Below are positions 1-8,094 of a DNA stretch of 64,000 nt, piece after piece. The stretch is from Thermohalobaculum sp039815685 (GTDB lineage: Bacteria > Pseudomonadota > Alphaproteobacteria > Rhodobacterales > Rhodobacteraceae). The stretch's first letter is position 1. Each line of letters starts with the position of its first letter. The stretch lies in assembly GCA_039815685.1 (NCBI GenBank), contig JBCBYV010000002.1, positions 248,001 to 312,000 of the forward strand, given 5' to 3'. The notes under the pieces were generated by a model. That model searched no databases and was not told the DNA's origin. It saw nothing but the letters and a program-made list of their open reading frames with translations. A program made the translations under genes and the position numbers.

Positions 1-1
1 C

Positions 2-226
2 GCCGAGCGGTTCCAGGTGATGCTGATCGACGACGTGCCGGAGCTCTCCCGCGCCAAGAACAACGAAGCCAAGCGGTTCGTCACGCTGATTGACGCGCTC
101 TACGAGGCGAAGAGCCGGCTTTATCTCTCCGCCGCCGCGCCGCCCGATGCGCTCTATGTGGAGGGGGCGGGAAGCTTCGAGTTTGCGCGCACCGCCTCGC
201 GGCTGGTGGAGATGACGGCTGCCTGA
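2..226 (+). CDS. zapE: Cell division protein ZapE, C-terminal fragment
   Basis: The last 74 codons of a gene whose start lies before the window. The residues match the C-terminus of ZapE/AFG1-type AAA+ ATPases: a short 'LIDDVPEL' strand, then 'NEAKRFVTLIDALYE', a segment ending in 'SAAAPPDALY', and the family's closing 'FEFARTASRLVEM'. ZapE is a P-loop ATPase linked to Z-ring constriction; its Walker motifs would lie upstream and are not visible here. The gene ends with TGA at 224-226 and converges on the minus-strand DUF937 gene across about 90 bases. The family call is firm; the function is inferred from the family. Confidence 0.85.
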   Translation, partial: AERFQVMLIDDVPELSRAKNNEAKRFVTLIDALYEAKSRLYLSAAAPPDALYVEGAGSFEFARTASRLVEMTAA

Positions 227-317
227 GATCCGCGCGGGGTCGGCGTACCTCGTCCCGTGCCCCCTGCGGGACACGGAACATCGGCCCGCCCACCCCGGGT
301 GCCCCTTCGGGTGGGGC

Positions 318-959
318 TCAGCGCTTCATCACCATATCGAGCACGTCGTCGAGCGGTGAGCCATCGCCGTCGCGGTCGAGCATCTGGAGGAGGGGGCCGA
401 GCGGGCTGCCCTGCTGGCCCGCGCCGTTCTTGGCGCCGCCGCCGAGGAGGCCCGTGACCATGCCGAGGATGCCGCCCCGGCTGCTTCCCGCGCCGTTGCT
501 TCCCCCGCCACCCATGAGGCCCGAGAGGAGGTCGTCGATGCTGTTGTCCGGGGTCTCGCGCTGCATGCCGCCCTGAAGGGCTGCGGCGAGGCCGGGGAGG
601 AAGGCGCTGGCCTTCTCCTGCTCGGCACCTGCGCGCTCCGCCGCGGCCGCGGTCAGCCGTTCCGTCGCTTCCCGCGAGCCCAGAAGCTGGTCGAGAAAGG
701 CCATGCCCTCGGCCTGCGCCGCCGGCTCCGCTGCGCGCTCGGGCGCCTCGAAATACGCGGCCTTCTCCTCGCCCCGGAGCGGCTGGAGCACCTGCTCGAG
801 CTCACCCGCCTCCGCCCGGCGCTTGGCCGCGGTGCCGATGGCGGGGCCGACCATGTCGGCGAGGCTTCGGGCCGTGGCAGCATCGAGCCCGACCTGGGCC
901 GCCAGCTTCTCGATCCCGCCGCCCTGCTGGAGCTGGGCTAGCATGTCCTTGAGCGACAT
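318..959 (-). CDS. DUF937 domain protein
   Basis: A 213-residue protein that opens 'MSLKDMLAQLQQGGGIEKLAAQVGL', as DUF937 (YidB-like) proteins do. It is Ala/Gly/Gln-rich, with glycine stretches near residues 150-185 typical of the family's flexible linkers. Near the C-terminus is a single acidic loop, 'LDRDGDGSPLDDVL', which resembles an EF-hand calcium loop; this also recurs in family members. No signal peptide or membrane helix is evident. The start has a strong ribosome site (GGGAGG, 5 nt before ATG). The function of the family is unknown; it appears to be a stand-alone gene. Confidence 0.8.
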   Translation of the reverse strand: MSLKDMLAQLQQGGGIEKLAAQVGLDAATARSLADMVGPAIGTAAKRRAEAGELEQVLQPLRGEEKAAYFEAPERAAEPAAQAEGMAFLDQLLGSREATERLTAAAAERAGAEQEKASAFLPGLAAALQGGMQRETPDNSIDDLLSGLMGGGGSNGAGSSRGGILGMVTGLLGGGAKNGAGQQGSPLGPLLQMLDRDGDGSPLDDVLDMVMKR

Positions 960-1193
960 CGGTTCCTCCCTTCGATAGGTTTCGTTCCGTGATCCGAGTG
1001 ACCCGGCAAGATCGGACCCGTTCGTCAGGGCCGGGCCTCACCCGGCAATCTACACTGCTGAAAATGCAACCTTTTCTGTGTCCTCCGGTCAAGCTGGAGG
1101 ATGACGGTTCCAGGTTTCGAGTATCGGGGTTGCCCCACGAGCGCCTCACGGCGACAGCTACGTCGTGGAGTCTCGGTCGTCTCGGACCTTGCG

Positions 1194-3326
1194 TCACTCG
1201 ACGGTTACCCAGTCGAGCACCGGCAGCTCGATCCGCCTGCGCGGCTGGCCGAGTTCTTCGAGCATCGCCTCCCAGGGGCGGAAGCCCGGATGCGCGCTCC
1301 CGCCATCGGGCATGCTCGCCTTGGCGCGGGCGAGGCGCTGGCCAGCCTCGGCGCGCAGGCCCGGCAGGCCCGCATCCCCTGCCTCCTTTGCTGCGGCCGC
1401 GGCGGTGAGGAGCACGAGCGCCCGCTCCCAATCGGTCAGCGGTGCCGTCACCTTGCCTGCCGCCTCGATGAGCGGTGCTGCATCCTCGAGCGCCTCGGCC
1501 GGCAGCACCGCCTGGTTCTCGCCATCCTTGGCCACGCGCCCCTGCTGCAGGCGGAAGCGGACATAGCGGAGGGCGACGTCGAGCGGGATCTCCGTCTCAC
1601 TCGCCGCGATCGCCTCGCCGAGCGTCCCGATCGCAGCATCGGTGAGGCGGCGGAGTTCCGCCGGCGTGGGGTCGCGGCCGAGATAGCGCCCCGCGGCATC
1701 GCGGGGCCGCGTATAGGCCTCGAAAGCACCGACATAGGCCTCGAGCGCCCGCAGGCGGCCGCTGGCAAGGGTGTCCGCCGCGAAGCTCAGCCCGTCGAGG
1801 GCGGGCCGCACCTTCTGAGCCGCGAAATCGAACTCGACACCGGCCCATTGGCTGTGATTGCCGGGCAGCCGCTCTCCCGTGGTGAACCAGAGCTCGGTCG
1901 GCTTGCCGGGCGCGGCGCGGGCGATGCTGGCCATCAGCCCGTAGGCCTTGACGACCGTGCGCCCGAAGCCGCGGGTCGCATCGCCGCCGATGGTCGCCGG
2001 CACCTCGGCCAGATGCGCGTCCTCATGATCGGCGAGGAGGGCGGCGGCGGTCTTCAGATGCAGCGGCGGGCCTGCCAGCACCGCCTCCACCCGGATCTTC
2101 CGCGCCCGCGTCTCGAGGAACTTGCCGGGCGTTTTGGTGCAATGCGCGCTGCCGGCGCCGAGATCGTCGAGCCGTTCCGCAAGGGCCGCATGGATGAAAT
2201 GGTTGGACTGCGCAAGCACGGGGTCATTGCCCGTCTCCTCGACCCGCGCCCCACCTTCATCCTCCGCCCGGCCGTTAAGCTCGATGCGCAGGCTCCGCCC
2301 GTTGGCCGCATCGGAGACGAGGATGGTCCAGGAGGCGAAGTGCTTCGTCTCCTTTGCGATCTTCACGGCATCGCCCAGGGTGCCGGCCTCGCGCAGGATG
2401 CGTTGCTGCAGGAAGGGCGCGATGGTCCGGTTCTCCCCAGCCGCACCGGTGCTGAAGGTCGTGGTCGACATCTGGTGGAGCGAGCAGGCGATCCCCGCCT
2501 CGTTCACGCCGGAGATGCCGCCCGGATAGATCAGCCCGGCGGTGCCGAGGGCCGCGTAGCGGAAGCGGATGCGCGGATCGTGTGGGCCCCGCTCGTCCAT
2601 GAGGTGAACCACCGGGTGACGGTTCCAGGTGAAGAAGGCACCATCGAAGCTGCGGCCATGGAGCCCCAAGCCCTCCGCCGCGCGGCTGGGGGCGATGGCG
2701 AAGCCCGTGCAGCCCTGGCCCACGCGAAGACGGCCGAGATGGAGCCCGATCAGCCCGATCAGCGTTGCCGGCGGCACGTGGTCGAGATCGTCCGGGTTGG
2801 CACCCGCATAACGGCGGAGCGCGGCCTTCACTCGCCGGATCACCCGCAGGAGCTCCGACGCATCGCCGAGCGCGCGGGCCGCTCTGGCGATGAAGCCTGT
2901 CGCAAGGTTGCCCGCCTCGATCGCGAGGCAGGCCATCCGGATATCGTTGGTCGAGAAGGACGGGGTGAAGCCCGCCTCCCGCGCGCCTTGCCTGAAACCG
3001 AGCTCGAGCTGGCGGATGCCGTCCTGAAGCTCCCCGGGGCTTGCCGTGTGGATGCCCTCGACGAAGTCGAAGAAGAGCGCGCGGGCCGCGATATCCGCCG
3101 CTGTGCCGCCCGCATCGGTGTCGACGCGGATCGTATCGATGATCTCGCGCACGACACCGCCCTCGATCTCACGCGCCAGGAGCGCCCCCTGATCGAAGGC
3201 GAGGCTGGGGAAGGGGCCGCGCTGCAGGAGGATATGAAAGAGCTTGCCGGTCTCGCTGACCTTCCAGGTCTCGAGCCGGCCGCTCCCACCGGGGGCCGCA
3301 CGCTCGGCGATCTTGGCAACGGGCAT
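1194..3326 (-). CDS. C45-family (acyl-CoA:6-APA acyltransferase-like) Ntn hydrolase, unusually long
   Basis: A 710-residue protein. A region starting at 'GQGCTGFAIA' (Cys206) and followed by a 'GRSFD' segment matches the N-terminal-nucleophile core of the C45 peptidase/penicillin acyltransferase family, in which cleavage before Cys frees the nucleophile. Further family features follow: 'GISGVNEAGIACSLHQM', then a 'REAGTLGDAVKIAKE' helix and 'WTILVSDAANG'. The first ~205 residues would be the propeptide or accessory domain and the last ~250 are helical and Ala-rich; the usual family length is about 350-400, so this is an extended form. No signal peptide is seen. The start has GGAGG 8 nt upstream. 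Substrate is unknown; it could be an acyltransferase or amidohydrolase. Confidence 0.65.
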   Translation of the reverse strand: MPVAKIAERAAPGGSGRLETWKVSETGKLFHILLQRGPFPSLAFDQGALLAREIEGGVVREIIDTIRVDTDAGGTAADIAARALFFDFVEGIHTASPGELQDGIRQLELGFRQGAREAGFTPSFSTNDIRMACLAIEAGNLATGFIARAARALGDASELLRVIRRVKAALRRYAGANPDDLDHVPPATLIGLIGLHLGRLRVGQGCTGFAIAPSRAAEGLGLHGRSFDGAFFTWNRHPVVHLMDERGPHDPRIRFRYAALGTAGLIYPGGISGVNEAGIACSLHQMSTTTFSTGAAGENRTIAPFLQQRILREAGTLGDAVKIAKETKHFASWTILVSDAANGRSLRIELNGRAEDEGGARVEETGNDPVLAQSNHFIHAALAERLDDLGAGSAHCTKTPGKFLETRARKIRVEAVLAGPPLHLKTAAALLADHEDAHLAEVPATIGGDATRGFGRTVVKAYGLMASIARAAPGKPTELWFTTGERLPGNHSQWAGVEFDFAAQKVRPALDGLSFAADTLASGRLRALEAYVGAFEAYTRPRDAAGRYLGRDPTPAELRRLTDAAIGTLGEAIAASETEIPLDVALRYVRFRLQQGRVAKDGENQAVLPAEALEDAAPLIEAAGKVTAPLTDWERALVLLTAAAAAKEAGDAGLPGLRAEAGQRLARAKASMPDGGSAHPGFRPWEAMLEELGQPRRRIELPVLDWVTVE

Positions 3327-3450
3327 GGTGCATGCCTCCTCGACCGTGGCTGCTGGGTCGCAACCCTAGCGGAGGGGTCCGGTGGGGCGGCGTGAAAACC
3401 ATGCCGCTAGGCGCCCCTTCCGTTTCACGCTCGGATCACGCCGCTCGGCC

Positions 3451-3494
3451 AAGGAAGTTCCAACTTCCTTGCAAATTTCTTGGAAGGAATTTGC
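3451..3494. repeat. Double-palindrome intergenic element, copy 1
   Basis: Two adjacent palindromes in the 187-base gap between the PNPOx-fold gene and the C45 gene. The first has 9-base arms AAGGAAGTT/AACTTCCTT around CC (3451-3470). The second (3471-3494) has arms GCAAATTTCTT/AAGGAATTTGC around GG, with one position that would be a G-U wobble in RNA. The layout matches the element at 41019-41062. It lies just after the stop of the minus-strand gene ending at 3514, so it may act as a terminator or mRNA 3' stabiliser. Confidence 0.75.
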
Positions 3495-3513
3495 GCAGCG
3501 CCCGGGGCGGGCC

Positions 3514-4125
3514 TCAGGCTTCTCCGGCGGCGCGAAGGCGGGCCAGCTCGGCCTCGAGCTCGACGATACGCTGGCCGAGCCTGGCGCTTGCCGTCTCGAA
3601 ATCGGCCATGGTGAAGCGCTCGGTGATGTGCTGCGGGCAGTTCCAGTCGAAGCCCGCCACGTCGATCAGCATGGCCCGCTCGACCTTCGCGCGATAGCCG
3701 GGCAGGGCGAGCTGCTCCAGCACCACCGGGTTCTCCGTCGCCCTGGCATGGCCGAAGATCTTGAGCCGCCCGCGCCGCGCGTAGTCCATGAGAAAGAGCG
3801 AGACCCGGTCGTCGCCCTTGAGATTGCCGAGGGTGACGTATTGCCGGTTGCCCCGGAAATCCGCGAAGCCGAGCTGCCGGGGGCCGAGTACTTTCAGGAA
3901 CCCCGCCGGTCCACCCCGATGCTGGATGTAGGGCCAGCCCGTCTCGCTCACGCTGCTGAGATAGAAGCTGTCGCGCGTCGCGATGAAGGCCGCCTCGTCC
4001 GGGCCCAGGGTGTCGTGATGGGCTGCACCCCCTTCCTGCCGGGCATGGATCCCGCGGCTGCCCAGTCGCTCCTGCTCGGCGCGGACGGCGGGGGTGAAGG
4101 CAATCTCGGCATAGGCATGGGCCAT
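3514..4125 (-). CDS. Pyridoxamine 5'-phosphate oxidase-fold FMN-binding protein
   Basis: A protein of 203 residues with the split-barrel flavin fold: 'FYLSSVSETGWPYIQHRGGP' is the first strand pair, followed by 'LGFADFRGNRQYVTLGNL' and 'VSLFLMDYARRGRLKIFGHA', which are typical of the PNPOx-like superfamily. A C-terminal helix (about residues 170-200) is probably a coiled coil. The ATG at 4125 was chosen over an upstream in-frame codon because it has GGGAGG at the right distance and matches the family's start. Members bind FMN or F420/heme and reduce varied substrates; the substrate cannot be told from sequence. It stands alone and is not in a pyridoxine operon. Confidence 0.8.
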   Translation of the reverse strand: MAHAYAEIAFTPAVRAEQERLGSRGIHARQEGGAAHHDTLGPDEAAFIATRDSFYLSSVSETGWPYIQHRGGPAGFLKVLGPRQLGFADFRGNRQYVTLGNLKGDDRVSLFLMDYARRGRLKIFGHARATENPVVLEQLALPGYRAKVERAMLIDVAGFDWNCPQHITERFTMADFETASARLGQRIVELEAELARLRAAGEA

Positions 4126-4261
4126 GGCGGCCTCCCTCGATCCACGGGTGGCCGCAATGGCATCCCTGCTCCCGAAGATGGCCACCTGCTCTCAGGGCGC
4201 AAGTCGGCGATTGGTCGAACTCAGCGCGGCGCCACGCGCGGTGATACCAATGCCGCCGGCG

Positions 4262-6175
4262 CTACTCCGCGGGCTTCTCGTCGAGCGCTTCGTCGCCCTC
4301 CTCCTCGGCCTCGGCGGCCGCCTCTCCGCCCTCGCTCGGCACCAGCACATAATCGCTGCCTTCCTGGCGAAGCTCACCGATGCGGAGCACGCTCGCCCCC
4401 TCCTCCTGGAAGAGAAGCCGCGACAGGGGATTGATCAGGTAGGTCTCGACCCGGTTGCCGATGCCGCGCCCGCCATCGTTGAGCTCCGTCGTGCAGAGAT
4501 CGAGGAGCTGCAGCCGGGCATGCTCCTCGAGCGTCACGGAGACCCCGTGCATCTCCTCGACCGCGGCCATCACGCGCTCCAGCACCCCGTCGAAGATCAC
4601 GGTGGCCGAGCGCGGGTTGATGAACTCGAAGGGCACGATGTTCTGCCCGATGCGGTTCATCAGCTCCGGCCGGCGCAGCTCGGTCTTGAAGTGGTGGCTG
4701 ACCGCGTCGATCAGCTTGCGCTCCACCATCTCCGGACTGTCCGAAGGCAGGATGACCTGGCCCGCATTCGAGGACTTGTCCGCGCCCTGCATGCCCACAT
4801 TCGAGGTGAAGATGATCAGCGCCTCGGAGAAGTACCCCGTCTCGCCGCGCGTGTCCGAGAGACGTCCGTCGTCGAGGATCTGCAGGAACGCATCCAGGAT
4901 GCGTGGATGGCCCTTCTCGACCTCGTCGAAGAGGAAGACCGAGAACGGCCGCTTCCTGACGGCGTTCACCAGCTCGCCGCCGTCCTCATGCCCCGGCGCC
5001 CCCGGCGGCGGGCCGATCAGGCGGCCGAGCGATTGCTCGTTCATGAACTCGGACATGTCGAAGCGCTGCATCGCCGTCTCGTCGCCGAAGAGCACTTCCG
5101 TCACCGCCTTCGCAAGCTCCGTCTTGCCGGTGCCGGTGGGGCCCACGAAGAACAGGATGCCGCGGGGCCGCCCGCCGCGGCGCGCGGTGTGCGCGCCGGA
5201 GAGACCCATGATCGAGCGCACGAGAATGTCGTAGGTCCGCTCGACCGCGCGGCTCTGCCCCTTCACCCGCTGCTCGATCAGCGGCTTCGCGCCGCGCACC
5301 CGGCTCCGCATCACGGTGGAGGTCCAGGGGTCGCGGGCCGTGCCGATGAAATAGCTCCGCATCGCCTCGCCCAACCCGTCGAGCCCACGGCCGGTATTGC
5401 GCGCGAGCCGCGCGATGCGCTCGAGATCCTTGAGCTGCAGCCCCTCGCAGCGCACGGCGACCTGCTCCAGCCGCTTCGCCCGGTCGCCCGCCTCGGTGCC
5501 CGCTGTCAGGTCCTCGGTCAGGTGATCGAGATAGGTGGCGCGGTCCGTGAGGTCCGGCATGCCGATGATCAGGTCCCGCACACCCGGGTTGTGCGTCGCG
5601 AACCACTCCGGAATGTCGCCCGGCCGCTCGACGATCCAGAGCACCGGGTTCTGTGGCGGCCAGTCCCAGCCCTTCTGCGGGCGGGGCGGCGGCGCGACGC
5701 GCGAGAGCCGGTCCATAGCGACGAAGAGATGATCCATCTCCCCGGGCTCGGCGCGCAGCGTGGCCGAGGCATAGTCGATGACCAGCGCTACCGAGAGCCG
5801 GCTCTCCATCGCCACCCGGGTCGCCAGCGCCTCGAGTGCTGCCGGCGTCTCGGCCTTCACCCCAAGCTCGATCCCGCATTTCGCCAGCACATCCGCATAG
5901 CGCGCGTCGCAGCCTTCATGGAGGCGCAGCCCCTCGACCGGATCATGCACCAAGAGCGCGCCCACGCGCTTGCGACGCAGGATATGCCAGAGCGTCGCCT
6001 CGAAGCGCAGGAACTGGATGCCCTCCGTCCCGACCACCGGATAGACGTCCCGCACATTGCCCGACAGCACGAAATGCGAGCGGATCGCGACACCCGAGGA
6101 GAGCTCCTCGAACCATGCAGGCGGCGTGTGCTCGCGCGTCGTACCGGGGGCTCTCGATTCATCCTGCACGGTCAT
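4262..6175 (-). CDS. ClpB/ClpA-like AAA+ ATPase with degenerate N-terminal half
   Basis: A 637-residue protein. The C-terminal half is a complete AAA-2 (Clp D2-type) module: Walker A 'GPTGTGKT' at 345-352, 'FDMSEFMNEQSLGRLIG' typical of Clp proteins, Walker B 'FLFDEVEK' at 414-421, sensor 1 'IIFTSN' at 454-459, and an arginine-finger-like 'RPELMNRIG' near 503-510, then a small C-terminal domain. The first ~300 residues look like another AAA fold ('ALVIDYAS', 'LWIVERPG' resemble Walker B and sensor strands) but have no P-loop. The tail is acidic. There is no ClpS/ClpP-binding N-domain and no recognised partner gene beside it. Start chosen at the ATG after a GGGAG-rich stretch; an upstream GTG (6190) is possible. 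Function likely protein or complex remodelling; the specific role is unknown. Confidence 0.7.
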   Translation of the reverse strand: MTVQDESRAPGTTREHTPPAWFEELSSGVAIRSHFVLSGNVRDVYPVVGTEGIQFLRFEATLWHILRRKRVGALLVHDPVEGLRLHEGCDARYADVLAKCGIELGVKAETPAALEALATRVAMESRLSVALVIDYASATLRAEPGEMDHLFVAMDRLSRVAPPPRPQKGWDWPPQNPVLWIVERPGDIPEWFATHNPGVRDLIIGMPDLTDRATYLDHLTEDLTAGTEAGDRAKRLEQVAVRCEGLQLKDLERIARLARNTGRGLDGLGEAMRSYFIGTARDPWTSTVMRSRVRGAKPLIEQRVKGQSRAVERTYDILVRSIMGLSGAHTARRGGRPRGILFFVGPTGTGKTELAKAVTEVLFGDETAMQRFDMSEFMNEQSLGRLIGPPPGAPGHEDGGELVNAVRKRPFSVFLFDEVEKGHPRILDAFLQILDDGRLSDTRGETGYFSEALIIFTSNVGMQGADKSSNAGQVILPSDSPEMVERKLIDAVSHHFKTELRRPELMNRIGQNIVPFEFINPRSATVIFDGVLERVMAAVEEMHGVSVTLEEHARLQLLDLCTTELNDGGRGIGNRVETYLINPLSRLLFQEEGASVLRIGELRQEGSDYVLVPSEGGEAAAEAEEEGDEALDEKPAE

Positions 6176-6357
6176 CTCCCTCTCCCGCACCAGCGTAGCA
6201 CGCCATTATCATGACGCGCGCCGGCTCACACGGCCGGCACATCTTGGTGTCGGAAGCTCAAACTTCGGTTTCATCGACCCATCGGAGCCGCCGCTATTCT
6301 TCTGCCCATGGCGCATGGCCTAATTTGGGCGAAACCGGGTCAACCGGGGTCAGCCCG

Positions 6358-6390
6358 CAAAACGAAAGACGCCGCCCCCGGGGGAGCGGC
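6358..6390 (-). terminator. Rho-independent terminator after the first solute-binding protein gene
   Basis: Read on the minus strand, a GC-rich hairpin (arms GCCGCTCCC and GGGGGCGGC, one G-U pair) is followed by GTCTTTCGTTTT. It lies about 30 bases after the stop codon at 6420. Confidence 0.7.
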
Positions 6391-6419
6391 GCCGCGCTGC
6401 AATCGCAGAATGGCAGGGA

Positions 6420-7955
6420 TCAGGCGAACCACCAGCGTTCGACAAGCTTGTGGCCGTCCATATCCCAGTTCGACGCCATGTTCGGCCCGTGGTCGAGCTT
6501 CGTCGACCGCGCGAAGACATAGCTCGAGAACATCGGGATGACCGAGCCGCCGTCGTCGCGCAGGATGCGCTGCATCTCGCCGTACATCTCGCCGCGCTTC
6601 GCCGCATCGAGCTCGGCCCGCGCCTCGGTCAGCAGCTTGTCGAAGCTCTCGTTCGACCAGAACGCCTCGTTCCAGTCTGCGCCCGACTGATAGACTTGGC
6701 TAAACATCCAGTCCTCGGTCGGCCGACCGCCCCAGTAGGAGCCTACCCAGCCCGTCTTCATCCAGACATTCGACCAGTAGCCGTCCGCAGGCTCGCGCAC
6801 GACATTGATCGTGATCCCCGCCTTCGCCGCGTTCTCGGCATAGAGCGTGCCGGCATCGACCGCGCCCGCGAACGCCGCCTCGGACATGTGCAGATCGACC
6901 GTCAGGCTGTCGAGGCCCGCCTGCTTCAGGTGGAACTTCGCCTTGTCCGGATCGTAGGCGACCTGCTCGAGATCCTTGTTGAGGTAGGTGTTCGCCGGCC
7001 CGATCGGGTGGTCGTTGCCGAGCGTGCCGTAGCCGCGCAGGATCTTCTGCAGAAGGTCCTCGCGGTCGAGCGCGAATTTGAGCGCCCGGCGCACATCCAC
7101 ATTGTCGAAGGGCGCGGTGCGGCTGTCCATCGGCAGCGTGAAGTGCTGGTTGCCGTTGGTCTGCTCGACGGCAACACCCGGGGCGCGCTTCAGCCGCTCG
7201 ACGGTCTTGAGGTCGACGCGGTCGATCACGTCCACCTCGCCCGTGAGCAGCGCGTTGATGCGCGCGGCTGCGTCCGAGATCGAGAGCTGCTCGACCGCAT
7301 CGAAATGCGCCCGGTCGCTCTTCCAGTAATCCGCGAACTTCTCGTAGGTCGAGCGCACGCCCGGCTCGAAGCTCGTGATCTTGTAGGGCCCGCAGCCGAT
7401 GCCGTTCGCCCAGTCGATCTTGCCGTCGGCCGAGGGCAGGATGGCAAGGTGATAGTCGGACATGATGAACGGAAAGTCCGCGTTCCCGCCCGAGAGCGTG
7501 AAGACGACGTTGTCCCCGTCCGCCTTGATGTCCTCGATCTGCCCCACGATACCCGCGGCCGCCGATTTCGCATCCGGGCCTCGATGGTAGTTGAGCGAGG
7601 CCACTACATCCTCGGGGGTCACGTCCTTGCCGTTGTGGAAGGTGACGCCCTTGCGGATCTTGAAGACCCATTGTTTGGCGTCCGGCGTCGCCTCCCAGCT
7701 CTCGGCGATCTCGGGCGCCAGCGCGTTGTTCTCGTCGATCTCGGTCAGGTAGTTGCAGTAGGCGAAGGCCTGCCCGATCGTGAAGTCGTTCTCCCAGACG
7801 CCCGGATCCAGGTTGTCGGTGGTCGAGCCATGGGCCCGGCCGATGCGCATCGTCCCGCCCTTCTTGGGCTCGGCTGCGAAGGACCGCGGCGCCGTGGCAA
7901 GCGCAGCGCCCGCTGCGCCAAGCTGCATCAGCCGGCGGCGATTGAAGCTGGTCAT
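6420..7955 (-). CDS. ABC transporter solute-binding protein, family 5 (peptide/nickel type), Tat signal
   Basis: A 511-residue periplasmic binding protein. It begins 'MTSFNRRRLMQLGAAGAALA', a twin-arginine signal peptide ending near 'SFAA'. The mature part has SBP_bac_5 features: 'LAPEIAESWEATPDAKQWVFKIRKG', 'VTFHNGKDVTPEDVVASLNY' and 'VRRALKFALDREDLLQ'. Members bind di/oligopeptides, nickel, heme or sugars and deliver them to Dpp/Opp-type permeases. No permease or ATPase gene is adjacent; instead a second family-5 protein lies directly upstream. Start ATG at 7955 chosen because of AGGGAG upstream and the signal peptide. Ligand unknown. Confidence 0.88.
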   Translation of the reverse strand: MTSFNRRRLMQLGAAGAALATAPRSFAAEPKKGGTMRIGRAHGSTTDNLDPGVWENDFTIGQAFAYCNYLTEIDENNALAPEIAESWEATPDAKQWVFKIRKGVTFHNGKDVTPEDVVASLNYHRGPDAKSAAAGIVGQIEDIKADGDNVVFTLSGGNADFPFIMSDYHLAILPSADGKIDWANGIGCGPYKITSFEPGVRSTYEKFADYWKSDRAHFDAVEQLSISDAAARINALLTGEVDVIDRVDLKTVERLKRAPGVAVEQTNGNQHFTLPMDSRTAPFDNVDVRRALKFALDREDLLQKILRGYGTLGNDHPIGPANTYLNKDLEQVAYDPDKAKFHLKQAGLDSLTVDLHMSEAAFAGAVDAGTLYAENAAKAGITINVVREPADGYWSNVWMKTGWVGSYWGGRPTEDWMFSQVYQSGADWNEAFWSNESFDKLLTEARAELDAAKRGEMYGEMQRILRDDGGSVIPMFSSYVFARSTKLDHGPNMASNWDMDGHKLVERWWFA

Positions 7956-8094
7956 GAATATCTCCCTGCGGCGGGCGGATCTCTGCCGCCCCGGTTGGGT
8001 GGAGCGCCGGCACCCCCGGCACTCCCCGCAGGGACTATTCAATCAGCGGCCGAAGTTCGCAAGCATGCGCCCCGATCTGGACCTATCGGCCCGA

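Noticed and set aside
1101..3395. A 764-residue plus-strand frame opposite the C45 protein
   Set aside because: Shadow of the minus-strand gene, which has recognisable motifs and a ribosome site.
4124..6214. A 696-residue plus-strand frame opposite the ClpB-like gene
   Set aside because: The minus strand has full Walker motifs; the plus frame is Arg/His-rich without domains.
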